Positions 6,435 to 14,100 of a stretch of DNA of 44,088 nucleotides are shown here, in pieces. The position numbers were made by a program, and so were the translations under genes. Positions within the stretch are counted from its first letter, which is position 1. Each line of letters starts with the position of its first letter. This stretch comes from an uncultured Collinsella sp. (GTDB lineage: Bacteria; Actinomycetota; Coriobacteriia; Coriobacteriales; Coriobacteriaceae). The stretch lies in contig UQVD01000004.1 of assembly GCA_900544385.1 (NCBI GenBank), forward strand, positions 1-44,088, read 5' to 3'. The notes beneath the pieces were generated by a model that saw nothing but the letters and a program-made list of their open reading frames with translations, had not been told where the DNA came from and did not search any database.

Positions 6435-8432
6435 CTACTGCAGGTCCAACTGGTCCAGGTATTCCTTGCCGTGCTCCGAGATATGGCGCTTGCGGCCCGC
6501 CTCGTCGTTGCCCAGCAACAGGTTGAACATGGTTTCCATCTTGGTGACGTCCTCGGGCTCCACCTTGATCAGACGACGCGTCTCGGGGTTCATGGTGGTG
6601 AGCCACATCATGTCCGGATCGTTCTCACCAAGACCCTTGGAGCGGTTGATGGAGCACTTCTGGTCGCCGATCTCCTTAAGGATGCCGTTCTTTTCGAGCT
6701 CGGTGTAGGCAAAGTAGGTCTTTTCTTTGCAATTGATCTCGTAGAGCGGCGACTCGGCGATATACACGTAACCCTCGTCGATGAGCGTGGGCACCAGGCG
6801 ATAGAGCATGGTGAGCACAAGCGTGCGGATGTGGTAACCGTCGACGTCGGCGTCCGTACAGATGATGACCTTGTTCCAGTTGAGGTTGTCCAGGTCAAAG
6901 GCACCAAGGTTTTTGATGCGCTTGTCCTTGATCTCCACACCGCAGCCCAGCACGCGCATAAGGTCCATGATGATGTCGGACTTAAAGATGCGCGGGTAGT
7001 CCTCTTTCAGGCAGTTGAGGATCTTACCGCGGACGGGCATAACGCCCTGGAACTCGGCATCGCGCGAGGTGCGAATGGCGCCTGCTGCCGAGTCGCCCTC
7101 TACGATGTAGATCTCGCGACGGTTCTTGTCCTTGGAGCGGCAGTCGATGAACTTCTGCACGCGGTTGGCCATGTCGGTCTTCTGCTGCAGGTTGGTCTTG
7201 ATGCTCTGACGCGTCTTCTCGGCGTTCTCGCGCGAGCGCTTGTTGATGAGCACCTGCTCCATGATCTTGTTGGCGGCGTCTTTGTTCTCGATCAGGTAGG
7301 TCGAGAGGCGTTCCTTAAAGAAGGCCGTCATAGCCTGCTGGATAAAGCGGTTGTTGATGGCCTTCTTGGTCTGGTTTTCGTAGGACGTTTGGGTGGAGAA
7401 GCAGTTGGTCACCAGCACCAGGCAGTCCTGGACGTCCTGCCATTTGATGCCACTCTCGTTTTTGTTGTACTTGCCCTGTTGCTTAATGTAGGCATCGATG
7501 GCGCTGGTCAGAGCACTACGGGCGGCCTTTTCGGGTGAACCGCCGTTCTCGAGCCACGATGAGTTGTGGTAGTACTCCTGCATCATGAAAGTGCGCGAGA
7601 AGCACATGCACGCGGTAATTTTTACGTTGTAATCGGGCAGGTCCTCGCGATCGCGACCGCGACGATCGGCCTCGATAAAGAAGGGCTCGGTGAGGTAGTC
7701 GGTACCGACCTTCTCGAGCACGTAGTCCTCGATGCCCTTTGGATAGCAAAAATCCTCTTCGGTAAACTCGCCGTCGTCGCCCTCAATACGCAGGCGGAAG
7801 GTCACGTTGGCGTTGACCACGGCTTGGCGGCGCATGGTCTCGCGATACCAATCGTGGGGGATGCTGATGGAGGTAAAGACCTCAAGATCGGGGCGCCATT
7901 TGATGGTGGTGCCGGTACGGTCCTCGTCGCTGGGCTCAATCTCGAGTGCCTTCTTTTTGGCACCGACAACCTTGCCCTTCTTAAAGTGCAGGGAGTACTT
8001 GTTGCCGTCGCGCCAAACCGTGACGTCCATGTATTCGGAGGCGTACTGGGTCGCGCAGGAGCCCAGGCCGTTGGTGCCGAGCGAGAAGTCGTAGTCGCCG
8101 CCCTGGTTATTGTTGTATTTGCCGCCGGCGTAGAGCTCGCAAAAGACGAGTTCCCAGTTAAAGCGCTTCTCGGAGGGGTTCCAGTCGAGCGGGCAGCCGC
8201 GGCCGTTGTCCTCTACCTGAATGGAACCATCGCGAAAGGCGGTAAGGGTGATGAGCTTGCCGTAGCCCTGGCGCGCCTCGTCAACGGCGTTGGACAGGAT
8301 CTCGAAGGCGGCATGCGCGCAGCCGTCGAGTCCGTCCGAGCCAAAGATGACGGCGGGGCGCAGGCGTACGCGCTCCTCGTCCTTGAGCTGGCGGATACTG
8401 TCGTTACCATAGTTTGCGGTGTTTTTTGCCAT
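6435..8432 (-). CDS. type IIA DNA topoisomerase, subunit B (ParE/GyrB-like)
   Basis: 665 residues, the ATP-binding and Toprim subunit. GHKL motifs: EILSNAVDEARQGYGKLI (N-box, about 44-61), VEDNGRG (73-79) and GTNGLGSCATQ (119-129). Toprim motifs: EGDSAAG (445-451) and TDADVDGYHIRTL near 525, then RSKGLGE. All expected catalytic residues are present. Length is close to ParE/GyrB without the GyrB insert. Together with the A subunit it forms an A2B2 enzyme acting on chromosomal DNA. The ATG at 8432 has a weak GAGAG context and an AAAGGAG 14 bases upstream. A promoter and a LexA-like box lie upstream. Confidence 0.94.
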   Translation of the reverse strand: MAKNTANYGNDSIRQLKDEERVRLRPAVIFGSDGLDGCAHAAFEILSNAVDEARQGYGKLITLTAFRDGSIQVEDNGRGCPLDWNPSEKRFNWELVFCELYAGGKYNNNQGGDYDFSLGTNGLGSCATQYASEYMDVTVWRDGNKYSLHFKKGKVVGAKKKALEIEPSDEDRTGTTIKWRPDLEVFTSISIPHDWYRETMRRQAVVNANVTFRLRIEGDDGEFTEEDFCYPKGIEDYVLEKVGTDYLTEPFFIEADRRGRDREDLPDYNVKITACMCFSRTFMMQEYYHNSSWLENGGSPEKAARSALTSAIDAYIKQQGKYNKNESGIKWQDVQDCLVLVTNCFSTQTSYENQTKKAINNRFIQQAMTAFFKERLSTYLIENKDAANKIMEQVLINKRSRENAEKTRQSIKTNLQQKTDMANRVQKFIDCRSKDKNRREIYIVEGDSAAGAIRTSRDAEFQGVMPVRGKILNCLKEDYPRIFKSDIIMDLMRVLGCGVEIKDKRIKNLGAFDLDNLNWNKVIICTDADVDGYHIRTLVLTMLYRLVPTLIDEGYVYIAESPLYEINCKEKTYFAYTELEKNGILKEIGDQKCSINRSKGLGENDPDMMWLTTMNPETRRLIKVEPEDVTKMETMFNLLLGNDEAGRKRHISEHGKEYLDQLDLQ

Positions 8433-8486
8433 ACTCGCTCTCTCGGTGCTCCTTTGCTGCGTTTAAGTCATATAGATAGTCAAGGT

Positions 8487-8515
8487 AGCATAGCCCAGCC
8501 CATAGGCGATTCCAA
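8487..8515 (-). promoter_or_regulatory. promoter of the topoisomerase operon
   Basis: TTGGAA (8515-8510) and TATGCT (8492-8487) on the minus strand, separated by exactly 17 bases. This would start transcription near 8480, giving a leader of about 48 bases. Confidence 0.5.
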
Positions 8516-8529
8516 CCAACACGAAATCC

Positions 8530-8547
8530 ATCGAACAATCGTTCGAT
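8530..8547. promoter_or_regulatory. SOS (LexA) box candidate
   Basis: ATCGAACAATCGTTCGAT is a dyad of 7-bp arms around four bases and contains CGAAC-N4-GTTCG, the LexA site consensus of Gram-positive bacteria. It lies 14 bp upstream of the -35 of the topoisomerase promoter and 43 bp after the ATPase stop. Confidence 0.5.
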
Positions 8548-8589
8548 TAGATAATGAATGCTTGGAATGCGGGAGGGACCTGTCCTGTC

Positions 8590-9972
8590 CTATCCAAACA
8601 TCTGCGGCAGGTCGATGAAGACGGTTCGATCGCTTTCGCCAGCTTCGAAGCCCGAACGGGAGAAGAATCCATAGCGATGGCACTTGAGTCCCGTTGCCTC
8701 GACTTGGGCGATTTCCTCGTCGACCATTTTTTGCGTGATGGGGGATTTGCGGAACTTTGCTTCGTAGAATGCGTAGCCCTCGGGGTCTTGCGTTACCACA
8801 TCGAATTCGCCGCTCGTTTTGTTTGCGGGGTCGTCGTACCAGTACTTGCCTATGGCGTCGAAAGCCGGTTCGATCTTGCCGGTCCTGTTCTGCCGCACGA
8901 GGTATTGACGGCAGATCTCCTCGAACATATGAGGAACGTAGTTTTCCTCGAAGTCTTGGAAGACGTGACGATCATAGAAGACTTCCGAGTCGAGCAGCTG
9001 ACGCGCTGAGGCATTGCGGAAAACATAGCGATAGTAAAAGAGCGAAAGCGGATCCACTACAAAGTAGCCAGACTTGCGCTTGTTCGTAGGGTCGTTGATG
9101 GGTGCACGCTTTTGGACGATTTCGAGTGACATGAGCTTGTCGAGCACGTCTGCCATGGCCGGACCGCTCGAGACGTGCGACTGTGCCAGCACGTCCCCCC
9201 AACGGGAGTAGCCTTGTGCGAGAGCCCCGAAAACTTCGTTGGCGTTGGTCATCTTCGAGATCTCGGCGTTGAGATAGGACGGCACCTCGCTTTCTAAGCG
9301 GGCGCCAGGTTCCGTGACGAGCTCGATGATGTTGTCGCGTACGCTTTGGGATTGATCGATGAGGCGATTGTAAAAGGGGATACCGCCAAAAACGCTATAG
9401 AGCCGCACCTTGTCCTCGGGCGAGAACGCGGGATAGAACTTCGCAGCGTCAAAGTAATCCATGGGCTTAAGCTCAAGCGCGAGATCAATTCGCCCGTAGA
9501 GGGGGCTTTCATGCTCGATGAGGGATTTCATAATCTCAACGTAGGAGCCGCACAGGACAATGTTTAAACGTGAGTCTTCCCTGTGGGCGTCGATTGAGGT
9601 CTGAAGAATGCTGTCTAGGCCTTTAACCGCATCTCTCAAGTAGGGGTATTCGTCGAGAACGAGGGTAATGTTCTTGTCTTTAGCTTGGGCAAACAGAAAT
9701 TCGATGAGCTCGCGGATGCCTGTGAAGGCGAGCGGAGGAAAGCTCAGCGCTTCAGCAACAAGGACGGACAGACTCTCGAGGTTGTCTGCCTCGGAGGTTT
9801 GGCGGCACTCGTAATAGACCGTTGCGACGTCCGACAAATCGGTTAGCGCCTGCTTGATGAGCTCACTTTTTCCGACGCGACGCCTGCCGTAAATGAGAAC
9901 ATTGCGCTGCTCGGGTGCTTTGAGCGTTTTCTTAATACGGGCGAGCTCACGCTCCCTGCCAATAAATTCCAC
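8590..9972 (-). CDS. AAA ATPase (ATPase_2 domain) with C-terminal DUF234 / PD-(D/E)XK-like domain
   Basis: 460 residues from GTG 9972. Walker A GRRRVGKS (29-36), Walker B ITLVLDEYPYL (102-112) and sensor LCGSYVEIM near 140-150 define the archaeal-type ATPase_2 family. A middle winged-helix segment follows (GYSRWGDVLAQ ... LDKLMSLEIVQKRAP), then a C-terminal domain with EFDVV and YEAKF spaced like a PD-(D/E)XK nuclease core. Function is unknown for this family. GGAAGGA nine bases upstream is the SD and lies inside a large inverted-repeat operator. The gene is complete and stands alone between a divergent XRE regulator and the topoisomerase operon. Confidence 0.9.
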   Translation of the reverse strand: MEFIGRERELARIKKTLKAPEQRNVLIYGRRRVGKSELIKQALTDLSDVATVYYECRQTSEADNLESLSVLVAEALSFPPLAFTGIRELIEFLFAQAKDKNITLVLDEYPYLRDAVKGLDSILQTSIDAHREDSRLNIVLCGSYVEIMKSLIEHESPLYGRIDLALELKPMDYFDAAKFYPAFSPEDKVRLYSVFGGIPFYNRLIDQSQSVRDNIIELVTEPGARLESEVPSYLNAEISKMTNANEVFGALAQGYSRWGDVLAQSHVSSGPAMADVLDKLMSLEIVQKRAPINDPTNKRKSGYFVVDPLSLFYYRYVFRNASARQLLDSEVFYDRHVFQDFEENYVPHMFEEICRQYLVRQNRTGKIEPAFDAIGKYWYDDPANKTSGEFDVVTQDPEGYAFYEAKFRKSPITQKMVDEEIAQVEATGLKCHRYGFFSRSGFEAGESDRTVFIDLPQMFG

Positions 9973-10078
9973 TTACTCGGTTCCTTCCGACTCGGTTTTG
10001 TCCGAGTTAATTGTATCGCATGGATCAGTTTATGCTCGAGTTTACTCGGACAAAACCGAGTCGGTTCTGCCCGAGTAA
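9973..10078 (-). promoter_or_regulatory. large inverted-repeat operator with internal promoter for the ATPase
   Basis: The arms are 9973-10007 and 10044-10078. The outer 8 bp (TTACTCGG / CCGAGTAA) and inner 21 bp (9987-10007 with 10044-10064) are perfect. The only mismatch is a 6-base block, TTCCTT versus TTCTGC, and this block is the ATPase SD (AAGGAA on the minus strand, 9986-9981). The 36-base spacer holds TACAAT (10015-10010), so transcription would begin inside the gene-proximal arm. Confidence 0.7.
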
Positions 10079-10138
10079 ATTTGAATAGTGGATCGAAATT
10101 GCTATGTCTGCATGGCGATGTCGGACATGGTTTTCATA

Positions 10139-10207
10139 ATGACAGATATAGTTGACACTGCCTGGTAGATGCAATATATTTCTGTCATGTTGCAACGGAT
10201 ATCTGTC
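10139..10207 (+). promoter_or_regulatory. promoter and repeated half-sites before the XRE gene
   Basis: TTGACA (10152-10157), 17 bases, TATATT (10175-10180): a near-consensus promoter. Around it are ATGACAGATAT (10139-10149), TCTGTCAT (10181-10188) and ATATCTGTC (10199-10207), which are inverted half-sites of one motif. This suggests repression by the HTH protein encoded next. Confidence 0.65.
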
Positions 10208-10228
10208 CATTACTACGAAAGGAACTCC

Positions 10229-10459
10229 GTGCCGGGCAAAAAAAACCTCCGCATGAAGGCAGCGCGCGCGGCGGCTGGCCTTTCGCAAGCTGACTTGGCC
10301 GAGGTCGTGGGCGTTACGCGCCAGACCATCGGCCTGATCGAGGCGGGCGGCTACAACCCCACGCTCAATTTGTGCGTGGCAATCTGTAAAGCGCTACGCG
10401 TTACGTTGAACGACTTGTTTTGGGAAGACGAGAGCGACGTCGACCCTGACGCTCTTTAG
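10229..10459 (+). CDS. XRE/Cro-type HTH transcriptional regulator
   Basis: 76 residues from GTG 10229, five to seven bases after AAAGGA. An upstream in-frame ATG at 10169 has no SD and lies before the -10 box, so it cannot be the start. LRMKAARAAAGLSQADLAEV, VGVTRQTIGLIEAGGYNPTL and LCVAICKALRVTLNDLFW form a single HTH_3 domain. This class of small regulator is usually coded next to a multi-pass membrane protein, as here (nine bases apart). It probably represses its own operon through the ATGACAGA half-sites. Confidence 0.92.
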   Translation: MPGKKNLRMKAARAAAGLSQADLAEVVGVTRQTIGLIEAGGYNPTLNLCVAICKALRVTLNDLFWEDESDVDPDAL

Positions 10460-10468
10460 GAGTTCGCT

Positions 10469-11053
10469 ATGAAATTTGAAGATTTAAAACTCGTGCAAAA
10501 GTGGCGTGAATATGCCGGCCCAAAGGATGAGCGCCTGGAGGCCGAGAGCGCGAAAATCTACAAGATTGGTTTCGTGCTGCTTTCATTTGGCATGTTGATG
10601 ATATTTTTCTACCAGTTTATAGCTCGACAGGTTGCGTGGGTTCACAGCGACGCCAGTGAAATGCCGCATGGCTTTGCAACGCCGTTCGAGGCAGCCATGT
10701 ATTTGTGGCTCGTTCTCGTGATGTTGATTTGCGCAGGACTGCAAACGCGGAAGGGCTATGTCGATACCAATCGTTTTGGGCAAACTGAGCATCTTCCTGT
10801 TGGATATTTCCTACTTCTCAGCGGTCTTAGCGGCGCCGGTTTCGCGCTTGTTATTGCCGCAATGCGCTGTATCGCTGAGGCGCAGATCGTACCGCTCGAA
10901 AGCGTCTTTTGGTTGGCGAACCTGGCCACGGGCGTGTTCTGCGGTGCGACGATTTTCGCGGCCACGTTTGCTGGCCTGTGCGCAACGTTTTTCACGGCGA
11001 AAAGACGCCGTGCCAAGCTCGAGGCAGAACTCGACTCCACTGACGACATCTAA
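10469..11053 (+). CDS. four-helix membrane protein, partner of the XRE regulator
   Basis: 194 residues. Four hydrophobic segments can be read: FVLLSFGMLMIFFYQFIA (about 32-49), MYLWLVLVMLICAGLQ (about 75-90), YFLLLSGLSGAGFALVIAA (about 111-129) and LATGVFCGATIFAATFAG (about 150-167). A charged N-terminus (KWREYAGPKDERLEAESAK) and a basic C-terminus (TAKRRRAKLEAELD) flank them. It resembles the DUF3169/DUF6773-like proteins found after XRE regulators in Firmicutes and Coriobacteriia, whose function is unknown. The SD AGGAG overlaps the end of the regulator gene, so the two are translated together. Confidence 0.85.
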   Translation: MKFEDLKLVQKWREYAGPKDERLEAESAKIYKIGFVLLSFGMLMIFFYQFIARQVAWVHSDASEMPHGFATPFEAAMYLWLVLVMLICAGLQTRKGYVDTNRFGQTEHLPVGYFLLLSGLSGAGFALVIAAMRCIAEAQIVPLESVFWLANLATGVFCGATIFAATFAGLCATFFTAKRRRAKLEAELDSTDDI

Positions 11054-11059
11054 TGCGTA

Positions 11060-11096
11060 ATGGGCTGGCTCTGGGTATCCAGAACCAGCCCATTTG
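11060..11096 (+). terminator. terminator of the XRE operon
   Basis: ATGGGCTGG and TCTGG pair with CCAGA and CCAGCCCAT across a GTAT loop, followed by TTTG. One bulge interrupts the stem. Confidence 0.7.
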
Positions 11097-11142
11097 ATGT
11101 TCGATGAGCCGAGTCGGCGTCTCTCACAAAAGTAACTAGGAG

Positions 11143-14100
11143 CTAGCGAGGCCTATCCGAATTGGCCTCATTGGCGGTGTCGATCTCGAGCGCCGTGCGG
11201 CGGGCACTGTAGGCGACGAGGCCGGCGCCTGCCGCGGCGAGTGCTGCAGCGGCTGCCGTGAGGGGAGCGTTGGCATCGCCCGTGCCCGCAAGCGCGCCCG
11301 CTTTTCCGGAGCGCTTGTTATTGCCGTGGTCCTTGCCACTGCCGGAGCTGCCTCCCGTGCCGGAACCGCCGCCACTCGAGCCGCCATCGTCGTCTGCTGT
11401 CATCGGGGCGTCGTGAAGTTCTGTCGTATCCGCGCTGTCGCATACGCCGACCTGAACTTCTGAGCGTTCGCATGCCGCGTCGGGCACATGAAGCTCGTGC
11501 AGTACGGCACCCAGCGCCGAGTTTGCGCCCGGTCGAATTTCCTCGAGCGTTACGGGATCGAGCGCCACCAGATTACGCGCCTTCGCATACAGCGTTACGC
11601 GTTTGCCCACTTCGTCGCTCCAACTCTCGGGGATAGCGAAGCTCATGCGGAACTGTGCCGTGCAACCCGGTGCCAGCACGGCGTTGCCACTGTCGGCTAC
11701 CAGCGGGTGCGTTGCAAAAGGTGTGCCCAGCGTTTCGAGCGCGTACTTCACGTGTGCCATGTCGTTGACCGAAGCGTCCTCGGCAAGCTCTGGATCGTAG
11801 ATCGAAGCCATGCGTGCGTTCACTCCGAATCCGATGGATGCGCTGGAGAACGGCTGGCTGGAACCCTCTCGGTACAGATCGATCGTGCCGGCGGTCAGTA
11901 AGGTGTTGCCGTCGTTTCGCACCGTGACCATGAAGGATTCGCCTGCTGACCCGGGCACCACCGCGCCCGAGGTAGCGACCGCGCCCGTCGGAGTGGCACA
12001 CGCCACCAAGGGTACTTCGATGCCGTGCAGCTCCGCCTCGCTCTTCTCCGCGCTCACAATGTGCGTGGCGAGCGCGGAGAGCATGCCTCCCGACGTCAAA
12101 AATGTCGTTATCTGATCGATGGGATGGTCCAGCTCGCACATCACGAACGGCTCCGTAAACAGATCGCCTGCCAAGGTGCTGGCGAAGATGCGGAAGTGCT
12201 TGCCCATCACTGCTACCGGGTTGCCTTCTTCGTCGTAGGTTTGCCCCACCTTGCCATCGGTGTTCTCTACATAGAGCACGCACCTGCCGTTGTTGCTTAC
12301 GCTAAACGATGCCGGGCCACAGCCTGCGGCACCCACGGGCTGCGTTGCAAATGCCGATGCGCCTCGCGTCCAAGTAATATGCTGCAGTTGCTCGTTGACG
12401 GTAGCCAAAAAGCCCGTGTGCTGCGGCCACGGCACCGCGTGGGGTACTGTGGCATCTGGCGACATAACGCCCCAGCCCGCAATGGACTGGCCGATCACGG
12501 CGTACGATGCACAGCCACAACCGCCTGCGGTCTCGTATGCAACGGGCACCACCATTTTGCCGTTGATATTCTCGGGCGCGCCGAGCTCGATGCTCGACGG
12601 TGCCTGCGGAAAGCGGAGGACCTGACGGAACGTGAGACTGTCGCCCGAAACGTCCGACCACAGGGTAAAGCACTCCAGCGCAACCTCGGCCTCGCTGCCG
12701 AGCGTCTTTTCTGCGGTGGTTCCGCGGCGGTGGAGGTAGGCGCCCGACAGGCGCCCGTCGACAAGTGTCTTGCCCACCGTGATGCGTGGGCACTGCAGGC
12801 AATGGTAGCCATCCTCCTGAAGGCGGCCGCGCGAGATGCTGCGCCACGACGTGTGCGATATCACGCGAACTCCGTCGTTGCTTATGCGCAGGCGCACAAC
12901 GGACAGTATGCCGGATGTGCTCGCCGTATCGAAAAGGGTGTTGTCGCCGGCGGGGCGCTCGCCCGAGACCAGCAGCACGTAGGCGTCCTGGTTTCCTCTT
13001 CCGTCCGTATATTCCACTACGTCGAAGTCGTAATCGTATATGCCGTCGCGCTCCACGTCGCCCTCGCCAAACCCAAGGGGAAAGTCCACAGGCGTGGGAG
13101 CGGACCACGTCCCGTTTGCCTTTGTGTGTACCACCAGGCGCGAGCGACCATTGTCGCCGTAGCGCACCGAGGCGATACGGAACAGGCATTCTACGCCGGC
13201 AATCATTGCCAGCTTCATGTGGGCTTCGCTGAGCACGCCAGCAAACAGCACGTTGTCGCTCGAGGGCTTGATGCCGCCACGCTCGTCCTCCGACACGCCG
13301 GCAGAATCGGCGTTCGGGTCGGCAACGGTGTTCGTTGCCTGACCGATGTAGGTGTACTCATACATCGGCGCGGCGTTTTCGTCGTTCTCTATCAGTGCAT
13401 GGACGAAGTGCTCGATCTGTCCCGTGTCGTCGCTTTCTGCATCCGCCTCGAGCTCAATGCGCGTGACCGCTTGATCCCAATCGCGCACGACAGGCGCGAC
13501 GTTTACGGCAGTGGCCTTAACCTCGGCGCGTGCGAGCAACTCGGCGTTGGTGACGATGGTGGCCGATGCGATAAATTGCGGCACGCCGCCCGCCTCGATG
13601 TTGCCGGCCGAGCCGAAGCAGGCATCCAGCGTATAAGGCGTATCTCCACCCAATGCGAGCTCAGAGCGCTGGGGCACATACTGGTTGCCATTGTTCACCG
13701 ACATATTCCACGAATCGAGGAGTGTGGGCCACGACCCCGACCAAGCCTTGGTGGTCCACTTGAACATTACGAACTGGAGTATCACATCGACATCGACGTC
13801 TGCACCTACGCGCAGTCGCGGAAGCTGGTGTCCATCTGCCTTCTCGTACCCAATGAACAGCGTGAGGGATGCGGCGCCGCGCACGGCAGACGAAGCGACG
13901 CCTGCAACGCCGGCGCCAAAGGTGACGGCAAGCCCGATCTGGATGGTGAACGAGCCCGACGTGTTTGAATAGTCGAGCGAAATGTTTTTAAAAAACGCGG
14001 CGCCGCTGCCGTGCGTGTGGGCACCCACGGCGAGCGCCAGTTTTGCCAGCACCCAGGGGTTGACGTTTAGGAAAAATGGCACCGGTCCTAGGGTAAATTG

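Noticed and set aside
4704..7538. 944-codon open frame antisense to both topoisomerase genes
   Set aside because: Spans a gene boundary, has no SD or family motif, and lies opposite two strongly conserved genes. It is a codon-bias shadow of GC-rich DNA.
12025..13968. 647-codon frame antisense to the surface protein
   Set aside because: The sense frame has signal peptide and sorting signal; the antisense product has unlikely composition (His, Arg, Cys rich).
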